Shown piece after piece: positions 43,201-52,830 of a stretch of 64,000 nt of DNA. The translations under genes were made by a program, and so were the position numbers. The notes beneath the pieces are model-generated. The model made no database searches. It was not told the origin of the DNA and was given only the letters and a program-made list of their open reading frames with translations. Source of the DNA: Sinorhizobium arboris LMG 14919. Lineage in GTDB: Bacteria; Pseudomonadota; Alphaproteobacteria; Rhizobiales; Rhizobiaceae. The stretch is from NCBI RefSeq assembly GCF_000427465.1, contig NZ_ATYB01000014.1, positions 3,498,558-3,562,557 on the forward strand. The letters are read 5' to 3'. Each line of letters begins with the position of its first letter. Position 1 is the stretch's first letter.

Positions 43201-44511
43201 ATGCGTTTGAAGCCTCGTATTCGCTCGTGGTTTGCAGATCTTCGTACAGGGGCTACCGCCAACGGGGGGAGCTACCGCACGCGCTTGATCGCCACGCTTG
43301 CTGTGTTCTTCGCACTCCACCTTCCCGCTCACGCCGCTACCAAGGCCGACGTCGAAGCGCAGTTCCGCCAATGGCTCCAAGACGATCTCTGGCCGGAGGC
43401 GCAGAGGGCGGGCATATCGACCGCGGCCTTCAAAGCGGCCGTCGGGGGCGTCAAGCTCGATTGGGACCTGCCCGATCTGGCCCCGCCCGGCTTCCCGAAA
43501 CCGAAGCAGCGCAAGCAGAGCCAGGCCGAGTTTTCCGCCCCTGGGCATTATTTCTCGGAAAAGCGCCTGCAGGGTCTTGCGGCTACGGGCCGCAGCCTCG
43601 CCTCGGCCCACGCCTCGACCTTGAAGCGCATCGAGAGGACTTATGGTGTTCCCGGTCCGATCGTCCTGGCCATCTGGGGCAAGGAATCCGGCTTCGGTCG
43701 GGCGAAGATCCCGCATCCGATCATGGATGTGCTGGCGACCAAGGCTTTCATGTCGACGCGGCCGGAGCTTTTCCGGCGCGAGCTGATCGCGGCGCTGCAT
43801 ATACTCGACAGCGGGGACGTCGAGGAGGCGGAAATGCGCGGCTCCTGGGCCGGCGCCATGGGCCAGCCGCAGTTCCTGCCTTCGAGCTTTCTGAAATATG
43901 CCGTCGACTTCGACGGCGACGGCCGCCGCGACATCTGGAACTCCGTGCCCGACAGCCTCGCTTCCATCGCGAACTATCTGGCGCAGAAGGGCTGGCTGAG
44001 CGGGCGCGACTGGGGTTTCGAGGTCGCGATCCCGGCGGGCGTCTCCTGTGCCCAGGAGGGCCCGGATCTCGCCCGCCCGATCGCCGAATGGGCCGGCATG
44101 GGCATCGGCCGCGTTTCAGGCAAGGCCTTCCCGGCGGCAGAACGTCAGTCCGCAGGCATGATGCTTGTCCCGGCGGGAACCCACGGACCGCAATTCATCG
44201 TCACGCCGAATTTCTACGTGATCAAGGAATACAACAATTCCGATCTCTATGCGCTCTACATCGGCAATCTCGCCGATCGCATCGCATCCGGCGGAGGCGC
44301 TTTCCGGAGCAAATGGGGCGATGTCGGTGGCATGCTGCGATCCGATGTGCTTGGCATGCAGAAGGCGCTGGTTGCGAAGGGCTACGACGTCGGCAAGGCC
44401 GACGGACTGCCGGGTTACAAGACGCGCCGCTCGCTTGGCGACTGGCAGGCGAAGAGCGGTCTCAAACCGACCTGCTTTCCCGATCCGTCGCTGAAGGCGA
44501 AGCTGCGGTGA
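43201..44511 (+). CDS. Lytic murein transglycosylase (MltB family) with peptidoglycan-binding domain
   Basis: 436 residues. Signal peptide ends at LHLPAHA. Catalytic Glu in AIWGKESGFG and the family MGQPQFLPSSFLKYAVDFDGDG region (around residue 220) are intact. The C-terminus has a PGB_1 domain (RSDVLGMQKALVAKGYDVGKADGLPG, in part). It cleaves the MurNAc-GlcNAc bond forming 1,6-anhydro ends. AAGGG is better spaced for the ATG at 43201 than for that at 43195. Confidence 0.92.
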   Translation: MRLKPRIRSWFADLRTGATANGGSYRTRLIATLAVFFALHLPAHAATKADVEAQFRQWLQDDLWPEAQRAGISTAAFKAAVGGVKLDWDLPDLAPPGFPKPKQRKQSQAEFSAPGHYFSEKRLQGLAATGRSLASAHASTLKRIERTYGVPGPIVLAIWGKESGFGRAKIPHPIMDVLATKAFMSTRPELFRRELIAALHILDSGDVEEAEMRGSWAGAMGQPQFLPSSFLKYAVDFDGDGRRDIWNSVPDSLASIANYLAQKGWLSGRDWGFEVAIPAGVSCAQEGPDLARPIAEWAGMGIGRVSGKAFPAAERQSAGMMLVPAGTHGPQFIVTPNFYVIKEYNNSDLYALYIGNLADRIASGGGAFRSKWGDVGGMLRSDVLGMQKALVAKGYDVGKADGLPGYKTRRSLGDWQAKSGLKPTCFPDPSLKAKLR

Positions 44512-44537
44512 TCTTCGGTTGCGTGCGCGTGCCTGCG

Positions 44538-44602
44538 CCCCTCATCGGCCTGCCGGCACCTTCTTCTCCCCGCACGCGGGAAGAGGGGTAGGGTGAGGGG
44601 CT
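44538..44602. repeat. GC-rich intergenic palindrome, copy 3 (longest form)
   Basis: Outer arms CCCCTCATC (44538-44546) and GGTGAGGGG (44592-44600) enclose an inner CTTCTCCCCGC / GCGGGAAGAGG hairpin. It sits between two convergent genes and shows the full-length form from which copies 1, 2 and 4 look derived. Confidence 0.7.
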
Positions 44603-44619
44603 GATCACGCCGACCTCAC

Positions 44620-46272
44620 TCAATGCATCTCGACGGATCGCTTGTAGCGCTCGTAATGGCCGGGAACGATCGTCTGCCGTTCGATCATGCGATGGACGCG
44701 CGGCGGGTTCGGGCCGCTATGGAGCGAGGTCAGCTTGTCGCCGACGGCCGCGTCGGCCTGAGTGCGCCGCTGGTTATGGCGGACATATTCGATCCAGGTC
44801 GGCACGTGGTAGGTCTCGGTCCAGGTAGTCGGGTTTTCGAGGTCGCGCATCAATGCCCAGTGCCCGGCTCCGTCGCGGATGCGAATGCGGCGCCGCTCCG
44901 CCATCGTCTTCAGGAATTCGGGGATGTCCTGATCGGCGATTTCATAGTCGATCATAACGACGATCGGGCCGCTGCGCGGTTTCAGGTCGAGCTCAAGCAG
45001 CGGTTCGTTGAAGCGGTTCAGGGGATCGAGATTCAGCGACGTGAATTCCGGCAGGGCGAAGCGTAAACCGATCGCCGCCCCCGCAAGCATCAGAATACAG
45101 GAGCCGATAAGAGCGTTGGCAGCGCCGTATTGTTCGGCGGTGACGCCCCAGAGCCAGCTGCCGCCGGCGATCCCGCCGAAGGTCATCGTCTGGTAGAGCG
45201 AAAGCGCCCGGCCGACCACCCAGCGCGGGGTCGAGAGCTGTACCGTCGTATTGAAGAGCGACAGCGCCAGCACCCAGCAGGCACCGGAAACGGCGAGCAC
45301 GAGACAGGTTAGCCAAGCCTGCGAGCTGAGGGCCGTGACCAGCGCGCTGAAGGCGAAGCCGGCGAAGGCATAACGCACGATCGCCTCGCTCGTGAGGAAC
45401 TCCCTCAGCCTTGCGCTCAGGAGCGCGCCGCCGATCGCGCCGAGGCCGAAGGCGCCGAGCATGACGCCGTAGGTGAGCGGCCCGCCGCCGACAAGGTCCC
45501 GCGCAACCAGCGGCAGAAGCGCGAGGATCGCGCTTGCCGACAGGCCGAAGGCGAAGCCGCGTACGAGCACCTTGCCGATATTGGGCGACATCGCCACATA
45601 GCGCAGCCCGGCAGAAACCGCGCGCCCGAGCGTCTCGCGCGGCAGCCGGTTTTCCGCTGCGGCCGGTTTCCACCGGGCGAGCGCGAAAAGGATCGCGAAA
45701 TAGCTGAGCGTGTTGGCCGCGAAAGCGGCCGCCGCACCCGCAGCCGCCACGATCGCGCCGCCGATCGCCGGGCCCACGCTGCGGGTGATGTTGAAGCCCA
45801 TGCTGTTCAGCGCAACCGCCGCCGGCAGATCGTCGCGTGGAACCATATCGCCGACCGAGGCCTGCCAGGACGGATTGTTGAGGGCCGTGCCGCAGCCGAG
45901 AAGAAAGGTGAAGATGAGCAGGAGCCAAGGGGTCACCAGCCCGAAATAGGCGCAGACGGTGAGCAGCGCCGACACCGCGAGCATGAAGCTCTGCGCGACC
46001 AGCATGATCCGCCGCCGGTCGAAATTGTCGGCAAGCGCGCCGGAAACCAGCGAGAAGAGCATGATCGGCAGCGAGGTCGACGCCTGCACCAGCGCCACCA
46101 TGTTGACCGATTGCGAAATGGAGGTCATGAGCCAGGCCGCACCCACGGCTTGAATCAGGCCGCCGAAATTGGAGGCCAGGCTCGCGATCCAGATGGTGCG
46201 GAAAATGTCGTGCCTGAAGGGCGCCAATGGCGAGATGCGGTTCGTCACCTCTGATCTCTTTCGGTTGATCAT
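44620..46272 (-). CDS. MFS transporter (MFS_3/EntS type) with soluble C-terminal domain
   Basis: 550 residues. About 12 membrane helices over residues 20-405, with a motif A-like GALADNFDRRRIML, then a soluble tail of about 130 residues containing VMIDYEIADQDIPEFLKTMAERR and WALMRDLENPTTWTETYHVP, which looks like an antibiotic-monooxygenase (dimeric alpha/beta barrel) fold. Proteins of this arrangement form Pfam MFS_3; some export siderophores, but the substrate is unknown here. The tail's role is undescribed. Confidence 0.85.
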   Translation of the reverse strand: MINRKRSEVTNRISPLAPFRHDIFRTIWIASLASNFGGLIQAVGAAWLMTSISQSVNMVALVQASTSLPIMLFSLVSGALADNFDRRRIMLVAQSFMLAVSALLTVCAYFGLVTPWLLLIFTFLLGCGTALNNPSWQASVGDMVPRDDLPAAVALNSMGFNITRSVGPAIGGAIVAAAGAAAAFAANTLSYFAILFALARWKPAAAENRLPRETLGRAVSAGLRYVAMSPNIGKVLVRGFAFGLSASAILALLPLVARDLVGGGPLTYGVMLGAFGLGAIGGALLSARLREFLTSEAIVRYAFAGFAFSALVTALSSQAWLTCLVLAVSGACWVLALSLFNTTVQLSTPRWVVGRALSLYQTMTFGGIAGGSWLWGVTAEQYGAANALIGSCILMLAGAAIGLRFALPEFTSLNLDPLNRFNEPLLELDLKPRSGPIVVMIDYEIADQDIPEFLKTMAERRRIRIRDGAGHWALMRDLENPTTWTETYHVPTWIEYVRHNQRRTQADAAVGDKLTSLHSGPNPPRVHRMIERQTIVPGHYERYKRSVEMH

Positions 46273-46369
46273 GATGTGGATTGCATCGTTATAAACGTCG
46301 AATCGCGATGCGCCAGCCGCTGAAACTTGCGATCGGGCCGAAAGGTCCGATCCCGCACCTTCGCGACCC

Positions 46370-46398
46370 TTGCAATTTCCGGCAATGAAGCGTATATG
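46370..46398 (+). promoter_or_regulatory. Predicted rimP operon promoter
   Basis: -35 TTGCAA (46370-46375), 17-base spacer, -10 TATATG (46393-46398). The start would fall near 46405, giving a leader that runs through the terminator hairpin before rimP. A GNRA-capped hairpin (GATCGGGCC-GAAA-GGTCCGATC, 46331-46352) lies upstream of the promoter. Confidence 0.55.
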
Positions 46399-46425
46399 AG
46401 CGTCAAATTCTTGATCGGTTAGATG

Positions 46426-46457
46426 AAGAGTGGGGCCGTGAGGACCCGCTCTTTTTT
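46426..46457 (+). terminator. Intrinsic terminator/attenuator in the rimP leader
   Basis: Stem AAGAGTGGG / CCCGCTCTT (46426-46434, 46445-46453, one G-U pair) directly followed by a T-run ending at 46457, about 30 bases before the rimP start. The only gene to the left is divergent, so no plus-strand gene needs this terminator; it must act on the leader of the rimP-nusA-infB transcript or on a short RNA. Confidence 0.72.
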
Positions 46458-46486
46458 ATTAGCCGTTCCGACGAGGAGAGGATCGT

Positions 46487-47104
46487 TTGTCCGATACGAC
46501 AACGGCTGACAATGCGAATGAACCCCGGCTGATTACCGAAACCGGCCTCGACCGGCGTGTTGCCGACATCATCGAGCCGGTGCTGGTGGATGTGGGATTC
46601 CGCCTGGTGCGCGTGCGCATGTCGGGCCAGAATGGCCTGACGCTGCAGATCATGACCGAACGCAACGACGGCACCATGACCGTCGAGGATTGCGAGGAGG
46701 TCTCCAAGGCGATCTCGCCGGTTCTCGATGTGGAAGATCCGATCGACAAGGCGTATCATCTCGAGGTGTCATCGCCGGGTATCGATCGACCAATGGTGCG
46801 CAGGTCCGACTTTATCCGCTGGCAGGGCCACCTGGTGAAGTGCGAGACGTCGGTCATGGTCGAAGGGCGCAAGCGCTTCCGCGGCAAGATCGTGGCGGTG
46901 GACGAGGATGGTTTCCGCCTCGAACGCGACCAGCCGGCCTATGGCGAAGAGGCGGCCGTCACGATCCCGTTCACGGCCCTTTCGGAGGCGCGGCTGATCC
47001 TTACGGACGAGCTCATCCGCGACGCGCTGACGGCCGACAAGAAGGCGAAGGCCGCGCGCGCCGCCAACGAAAATTTCGAAGACGAAGACACAGACAACGA
47101 ATAA
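46487..47104 (+). CDS. rimP: Ribosome maturation factor RimP
   Basis: 205 residues beginning with a TTG start (strong GAGGAGAGG just upstream, no better ATG). Conserved segments: [23 protein letters not shown] first domain (residues 40-60), [24 protein letters not shown] and [14 protein letters not shown]. Needed for 30S assembly. C-terminal tail is acidic ([10 protein letters not shown]). First gene of the rimP-nusA-ylxR-infB operon. Confidence 0.93.
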   Translation: MSDTTTADNANEPRLITETGLDRRVADIIEPVLVDVGFRLVRVRMSGQNGLTLQIMTERNDGTMTVEDCEEVSKAISPVLDVEDPIDKAYHLEVSSPGIDRPMVRRSDFIRWQGHLVKCETSVMVEGRKRFRGKIVAVDEDGFRLERDQPAYGEEAAVTIPFTALSEARLILTDELIRDALTADKKAKAARAANENFEDEDTDNE

Positions 47105-47149
47105 GGCTGGGTGCGCTTTCGGTGCGCCTGCAACAGACGGAGACAAGAC

Positions 47150-48778
47150 ATGGCAGTCAGTGCTAACCGGCTCGAACTTCTGCAGATCGCAGATGCTGTG
47201 GCACGCGAAAAGGTGATCGACCGCGAGATCGTTCTGGCCGCGATGGCGGATGCGATCCAGAAGGCGGCTCGTTCGCGCTACGGTTCGGAATCGAACATCC
47301 GCGCCGACATCAACCCGAAGACCGGTGAGATCCGTCTCCAGCGCCTCCTGGAAGTGGTCGAGCACGCCGAGGATTATTCGACTCAGATCCCGATCGAGCT
47401 TGCCCGCGACCGCAATCCCGATGCGAAACTCGGCGATTTCATCGCCGATCCGCTGCCGCCCATGGACTTCGGCCGCATTGCCGCACAGTCCGCCAAGCAG
47501 GTCATCGTGCAGAAGGTGCGCGAAGCCGAGCGTGACCGCCAGTACGAGGAATTCAAGGATCGTGTCGGCGAAATTGTCAACGGCACCGTCAAGCGCGTCG
47601 AATACGGCAATGTCATCGTCGATCTCGGCCGTGGCGAAGGCATCATCCGGCGCGACGAGATGATTCCGCGTGAGAACATGCGCTATGGCGACCGTGTCCG
47701 CGCCTTCGTCTATGACGTCCGCCGCGAGCAGCGCGGGCCGCAGATCTTCCTGTCGCGCACCCACCCGCAGTTCATGGTGAAGCTCTTCACGATGGAGGTG
47801 CCGGAAATCTATGACGGCATCATCCAGATCAAGTCGGTTGCCCGTGATCCGGGCTCGCGCGCCAAGATCGCCGTCGTCTCCAACGACTCGTCGATCGATC
47901 CGGTCGGCGCCTGCGTCGGTATGCGCGGCTCGCGCGTGCAGGCCGTGGTCGGCGAACTCCAGGGCGAGAAGATCGACATCATTCCCTGGTCGCCGGATCC
48001 GGCATCCTTCATCGTCAACGCGCTGCAGCCGGCGGAAGTGGCCAAGGTGGTCCTCGACGAGGATGCGGAACGCATCGAGGTCGTGGTTCCGGACGAGCAG
48101 CTTTCGCTCGCCATCGGCCGCCGCGGTCAGAACGTCCGCCTCGCCTCGCAGCTGACCGGCTGGGACATCGACATCCTCACCGAGCAGGAGGAGAGCGAGC
48201 GCCGTCAGAAGGAATTCAACGAGCGTACCCAGCTCTTCATGGAGGCTCTGGACGTCGACGAGATGGTTGGTCAGGTGCTCGCCTCCGAAGGCTTTGCCCA
48301 GGTCGAAGAGCTCGCCTATGTCGAACTCGACGAAATCTCCTCGATCGAAGGCTTCGACGAGGACACGGCTAACGAGCTCCAGACCCGCGCCCGCGAATAT
48401 CTCGAAAAGATCGAGGCGGAGATGGATGCCAAGCGCAGGGAGCTCGGCGTTTCCGACGAGCTGCGGGCGATCGATGGCCTCACCAGCCAGATGCTGGTCG
48501 CTCTCGGCGAAGAGGGGATCAAGACGATTGAGGACTTTGCCGGCTGTGCCGCCGACGACCTCGTCGGCTGGACCGAGCGCAAGGACGGCGAGACGAAGCG
48601 CTTCGAGGGAATCTTCTCGAAGTTCGAGGTCACTCGCGAAGAGGCCGAGGCGATGATCGTGCAGGCACGTCTCGCCGCGGGCTGGATCACCGAAGAGGAT
48701 CTGGTCAAGGAGCAGGAGGAGCAGCAGGAGCAGGATGAGACGATCGAAGTCGCCGAAGGCGCGGATCAGGACGCCTGA
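47150..48778 (+). CDS. nusA: Transcription termination/antitermination factor NusA
   Basis: 542 residues. N-terminal RNA polymerase-binding domain (LELLQIADAVAREK), S1 domain (VGEIVNGTVKRVEYGNVIVDLGRGEG), two KH domains (VGACVGMRGSRVQAVVGEL and AIGRRGQNVRLAS) and two acidic C-terminal repeats (LASEGFAQVEELA, LGEEGIKTIEDFA). Modulates pausing and termination; in E. coli it feeds back on its own operon. GGAG is 7 bases before the ATG at 47150. Confidence 0.96.
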   Translation: MAVSANRLELLQIADAVAREKVIDREIVLAAMADAIQKAARSRYGSESNIRADINPKTGEIRLQRLLEVVEHAEDYSTQIPIELARDRNPDAKLGDFIADPLPPMDFGRIAAQSAKQVIVQKVREAERDRQYEEFKDRVGEIVNGTVKRVEYGNVIVDLGRGEGIIRRDEMIPRENMRYGDRVRAFVYDVRREQRGPQIFLSRTHPQFMVKLFTMEVPEIYDGIIQIKSVARDPGSRAKIAVVSNDSSIDPVGACVGMRGSRVQAVVGELQGEKIDIIPWSPDPASFIVNALQPAEVAKVVLDEDAERIEVVVPDEQLSLAIGRRGQNVRLASQLTGWDIDILTEQEESERRQKEFNERTQLFMEALDVDEMVGQVLASEGFAQVEELAYVELDEISSIEGFDEDTANELQTRAREYLEKIEAEMDAKRRELGVSDELRAIDGLTSQMLVALGEEGIKTIEDFAGCAADDLVGWTERKDGETKRFEGIFSKFEVTREEAEAMIVQARLAAGWITEEDLVKEQEEQQEQDETIEVAEGADQDA

Positions 48779-48783
48779 TCGCG

Positions 48784-49476
48784 ATGATCGTCGAGATCGA
48801 TGCCGACAGCCTCCCTGCGGACACGGGTCCGAAGGATCGGAACGGCAACAGCCGGACCTGTATCGTCACGCGCGAGAGCGGCTCTCCTGAAGAAATGATC
48901 CGCTTCGTTGCCGGACCCGGCGGTATCGTCGTTGCGGATCTGAAGCGGCAGCTTCCGGGGCGCGGATGTTGGGTCAGGGCCGAGCGGCAGCTCGTGGAAA
49001 AAGCGGTGGCGAAGAAGCTCTTCGCCCGCGCACTTCGCGCCGAAGTAAAGGCGGATGCCGGGCTCGCGGACGAGGTCGAGAGACTTCTCGCCGAGCAGCT
49101 CGCGGGCATGATGAACTTGGCGCGCAAGGCGGGCCAGTTCATCTCCGGTGCGACGAAGACGGAACAGGCGGTGCGCGGTCTTGCCGCGCTTGCCGTTTTT
49201 CATGCGATCGATGCGGCCGCAGATGGCGTCCGTAAGATCGATCAGGCTCGCAAGGCGATGAGCTTCGTCAGCGAGGACGAAACGGAAATACCCGCTTTCC
49301 GCCCCTTCACGGGGACGGAAATGGAGGGACTTTTGGGAAGTAATGCCTTTATCCATGCCGCAGCGCTTGCAGGGCAGGCAGGTGAAGGTGTAGTGAAGCG
49401 CGCAATCATGCTCGAAAAGTACCGAGGATCCGTCCCGGTCCGGGCCGAAGGCGGCGCTGGCAAGCCACAACAATGA
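48784..49476 (+). CDS. YlxR (DUF448) - L7Ae-like fusion protein
   Basis: 230 residues. The first 90 are a DUF448/YlxR RNA-binding domain (RTCIVTRESGSPEEMIRF, LPGRGCWVRA). Residues 105-200 resemble the ribosomal L7Ae/YlxQ fold (MMNLARKAGQFISGATKTE). In Bacillus the two are separate neighbouring genes ylxR and ylxQ; here they are joined. Sits 5 bases after nusA. Both parts bind RNA; their role in the nusA-infB operon is still unclear. Confidence 0.88.
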   Translation: MIVEIDADSLPADTGPKDRNGNSRTCIVTRESGSPEEMIRFVAGPGGIVVADLKRQLPGRGCWVRAERQLVEKAVAKKLFARALRAEVKADAGLADEVERLLAEQLAGMMNLARKAGQFISGATKTEQAVRGLAALAVFHAIDAAADGVRKIDQARKAMSFVSEDETEIPAFRPFTGTEMEGLLGSNAFIHAAALAGQAGEGVVKRAIMLEKYRGSVPVRAEGGAGKPQQ

Positions 49477-49581
49477 AGCGCGTCACCGGCAGAGGCCGGC
49501 ATAGCGAGCATTGTTTGAGACAATTTGGAAGACAGGGTCAGGGGTTTCGTATCCGGCCCTGATCGCTAGGAACGGAACGGA

Positions 49582-52254
49582 ATGACGGACAACAAAGACG
49601 ACAAGACACTCAGCGTAGCGGGCAAGAAGACGCTGACCCTGAAGCCCTCCGGGGTGACGCAGGGTACGGTGCGTCAGGATATGGGCCGCGGTCGCACCAA
49701 GGCGGTCGTGGTCGAGACCAAGAGAACGCGAGGCCCGCTGAAGCACAAGGACGAACGCCCGATCACGCCGGTTGCCGCTACGCCTGCTGCCGCTCGCCCG
49801 GTCGAGCAGCGGCCGATGCCGCCGCAGCCCTCGGGTCGCCCGGCTCCCCAGCCGCAGCCGCATCAGCCGCGACAGGAACAGAATCGGCCCCGCGGCGGCG
49901 TGGTCCTGAACGATCTCTCTGCCGGTGAGATGGAAGCTCGCCGTCGCGCCCTGGCGGAAGCCCAGATTCGCGACGCCGAGGAAGCAAAGCGTCGCGCCGA
50001 GGACGAGGTGCGTCGCCGGCGCGAAGAAGAAGAGCGCCTCGCACGCGAGAAGGAAGAGGCCGCGCGCCGTGCCGCCGAAGAGGCCGCACGTCCGCCGGTA
50101 GAGGCTGAAAAGACCGAGGAGAAGGTCGAGGCTGCAACTCCCGCCGCTGGCGAACGTCGCGCCGAGACGCGTCCGCAGCCGGGACGTCCGGCTCCTGGTG
50201 CAGCGCCGGCGTCGCCGGACGGTGCAGCGCTTCGCGGCCGCCGCGGGACCGAGAGCGAGGAAGACGAACGCCGCCGCAGCGGTGCCGGTGCTCCCCGCGG
50301 CAAGGTCGTGCGTCCGGAGCCGGCCAAGCCCGCCCCCCGTGCAAAGGGTGACGAGGGCCGACGCCAGGGCAAGCTGACGCTTACGACGGCTGCCGCCGAC
50401 GAGGATGGCAGCCAGCGCGGCCGTTCGCTTTCGGCGATGCGCCGCCGCCAGGAGAAGTTCAAGCGCAGCCAGATGCAGGAAACGCGCGAGAAGATCTCCC
50501 GCGAAGTCGTCCTGCCGGAGACCATCACGATTCAGGAACTGTCGCAGCGCATGTCCGAGCGTGCCGTGGACGTCATCAAGTTCCTGATGAAGGAAGGGCA
50601 GATGATGAAGCCGGGCGACCTGATCGACGCCGATCTCGCGGAACTCATCGCCGGCGAATTCGGCCATACGGTAAAGCGCGTCTCCGAGTCGGACGTCGAG
50701 GAAGGTATCTTCAACATCTCCGACGCGGACGTCGACATGGAGTCCCGGCCGCCGATCGTGACGATCATGGGCCACGTCGACCACGGCAAGACGTCGCTGC
50801 TAGACGCAATCCGCCACGCCAACGTGGTTGCCGGCGAGGCAGGCGGCATCACGCAGCATATCGGTGCCTACCAGGTCGAGCAGAACGGCCAGAAGATCAC
50901 CTTTATCGACACGCCCGGCCACGCGGCCTTCACGGCCATGCGCGCCCGCGGCGCCCAGGCGACGGACATCGCCGTCCTCGTCGTCGCTGCGGACGACAGC
51001 GTGATGCCTCAGACGATCGAGTCGATCAACCATGCCAAGGCGGCCGGTGTTCCGATCATCGTGGCGATCAACAAGATCGACAAGCCGACCGCGAATCCGC
51101 AGAAGGTTCGCACCGAGCTGCTGCAGCACGAGGTCTTCGTCGAATCCATGGGCGGTGAGGTTCTCGACGTCGAGGTTTCGGCGAAGAACCAGACCAACCT
51201 CGACAAGCTGCTCGAGGCGATCCTGCTGCAGTCCGAAATCCTCGACCTCAAGGCCAATCCGAACCGGACGGCCGAGGGCACGGTGGTGGAAGCAGAACTC
51301 GACCGCGGCCGCGGTGCGGTGGCGACCGTCCTCGTACAGAAGGGCACGCTCACGCCCGGCCAGATCATCGTTGCGGGCGATCAGTGGGGCCGCGTGCGCG
51401 CACTGGTCAACGACAAGGGCGAGCATGTGAAGGCCGCCGGGCCGTCGACGCCGGTCGAGGTTCTCGGTCTCTCCGGAACGCCGGCTGCGGGCGATCGTTT
51501 CGCCGTCGTCGAGAGCGAGAGCCGGGCGCGCGAGATTTCTGAGTATCGTCAGCGGCTCGCCCGCGAGAAGGCGGTTGCCCGTCAGTCCGGTTCGCGCGGT
51601 TCGCTCGAGCAGATGATGAGCCAGCTCCAGACCTCCGGCGTCAAGGAGTTCCCCCTGGTCATCAAGGGCGATGTGCAGGGCTCCATCGAAGCGATTTCCG
51701 GCGCCCTTGAGAAACTCGGCACCGACGAAGTCAGGGCCCGCATCGTCCATTCGGGCGCCGGCGGCATCACCGAGTCGGACGTGTCTCTTGCGGAAGCTTC
51801 GAACGCAGCCATCATCGGCTTCAACGTCCGTGCCAATAAGCAGGCGCGGGATGCGTCCGAGCGTGCCGGCATCGAAATCCGCTACTACAACATCATCTAC
51901 GACCTGGTGGATGACGTGAAGGCGGCGATGTCGGGTCTACTGTCGCCGGAGCGGCGCGAGACCTTCCTCGGCAATGCCGAAATCCTGGAGGTGTTCAACA
52001 TCACCAAGGTCGGCAAGGTCGCGGGTTGCCGCGTCACCGAAGGCAAGGTCGAGCGTGGCGTCGGCGTCCGCCTGGTGCGCGACAACGTCGTCATTCACGA
52101 AGGCAAGCTCAAGACGCTCAAGCGCTTCAAGGACGAAGTCTCCGAGGTCCAGTCCGGTCAGGAATGCGGCATGGCCTTCGAGAACTACGAGGACATCCGT
52201 CCAGGCGACACGATCGAGTGCTTCCGCGTCGAACACGTCACGCGGACGCTCTAA
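49582..52254 (+). CDS. infB: Translation initiation factor IF-2
   Basis: 890 residues. N-terminus: short IF2N-like segment ([18 protein letters not shown]), a Pro/Gln linker, a charged Glu/Arg coiled coil (residues 110-170) and an Arg-rich part. The second IF2N domain ([21 protein letters not shown]) precedes the G domain: G1 GHVDHGKTS near residue 395, G3 DTPGH, G4 NKID. Domains III-IV recognise fMet-tRNA. Followed by a strong terminator. Confidence 0.97.
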   Translation: MTDNKDDKTLSVAGKKTLTLKPSGVTQGTVRQDMGRGRTKAVVVETKRTRGPLKHKDERPITPVAATPAAARPVEQRPMPPQPSGRPAPQPQPHQPRQEQNRPRGGVVLNDLSAGEMEARRRALAEAQIRDAEEAKRRAEDEVRRRREEEERLAREKEEAARRAAEEAARPPVEAEKTEEKVEAATPAAGERRAETRPQPGRPAPGAAPASPDGAALRGRRGTESEEDERRRSGAGAPRGKVVRPEPAKPAPRAKGDEGRRQGKLTLTTAAADEDGSQRGRSLSAMRRRQEKFKRSQMQETREKISREVVLPETITIQELSQRMSERAVDVIKFLMKEGQMMKPGDLIDADLAELIAGEFGHTVKRVSESDVEEGIFNISDADVDMESRPPIVTIMGHVDHGKTSLLDAIRHANVVAGEAGGITQHIGAYQVEQNGQKITFIDTPGHAAFTAMRARGAQATDIAVLVVAADDSVMPQTIESINHAKAAGVPIIVAINKIDKPTANPQKVRTELLQHEVFVESMGGEVLDVEVSAKNQTNLDKLLEAILLQSEILDLKANPNRTAEGTVVEAELDRGRGAVATVLVQKGTLTPGQIIVAGDQWGRVRALVNDKGEHVKAAGPSTPVEVLGLSGTPAAGDRFAVVESESRAREISEYRQRLAREKAVARQSGSRGSLEQMMSQLQTSGVKEFPLVIKGDVQGSIEAISGALEKLGTDEVRARIVHSGAGGITESDVSLAEASNAAIIGFNVRANKQARDASERAGIEIRYYNIIYDLVDDVKAAMSGLLSPERRETFLGNAEILEVFNITKVGKVAGCRVTEGKVERGVGVRLVRDNVVIHEGKLKTLKRFKDEVSEVQSGQECGMAFENYEDIRPGDTIECFRVEHVTRTL

Positions 52255-52274
52255 ATCGATCCGGCAGGATATTG

Positions 52275-52311
52275 GCGAGCGCCGGATCGGCTCCGGCGCT
52301 CGCTTTTTTTT
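52275..52311 (+). terminator. Strong intrinsic terminator after infB
   Basis: Perfect 12-bp stem GCGAGCGCCGGA / TCCGGCGCTCGC (52275-52286, 52292-52303) followed by eight T. It separates infB from rbfA and truB, which in E. coli are in one operon. Confidence 0.9.
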
Positions 52312-52411
52312 GAGTGAGAAGCGCGCGACGCGCCTGCCTCTCGCATGTTGGAACCGATCGCGTTTCGAGGCGGCTTGATACCGCTCGATCGTCGTGATCC
52401 AGGGTAAAACG

Positions 52412-52819
52412 ATGGCCAAAACCACATCCTCCGCTCCGTCCCAGCGCATGCTGCGCGTCGGCGAACAGGTGCGCGCAGCGATCACGCAGGTGCTGCAGCG
52501 CGGCGAAGTTCTCGATCCGCTTATCGAGAACACGGTAATTTCCATTTCCGAAGTGCGCATGTCTCCCGATCTGAAGATCGCCACCGCCTATGTGACTCCG
52601 CTCGGGGTCGCCGATCACGCGACGGTCATCGAGGCGCTCAACAGGCATGCGAAATTCATTCGCGGGCGGCTCGGTCCGCAACTGCGGCAGATGAAATATA
52701 TGCCGGACGTCCGGTTCCGGGACGACACCAGCTTCGAAAACTACCAGAAGATCGACTCGCTGCTGCGCTCGCCGGAGGTCAGCCGCGACCTCGACCGCGA
52801 CACCGACGACGAAGAATAA
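52412..52819 (+). CDS. rbfA: Ribosome-binding factor A
   Basis: 135 residues, KH-like fold: [39 protein letters not shown] and [19 protein letters not shown] are the conserved parts. Cold-shock 16S maturation factor. Start at 52412 has AGGG 7 bases upstream. Acidic tail [12 protein letters not shown]. Confidence 0.94.
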   Translation: MAKTTSSAPSQRMLRVGEQVRAAITQVLQRGEVLDPLIENTVISISEVRMSPDLKIATAYVTPLGVADHATVIEALNRHAKFIRGRLGPQLRQMKYMPDVRFRDDTSFENYQKIDSLLRSPEVSRDLDRDTDDEE

Positions 52820-52830
52820 GCAACAGAACA

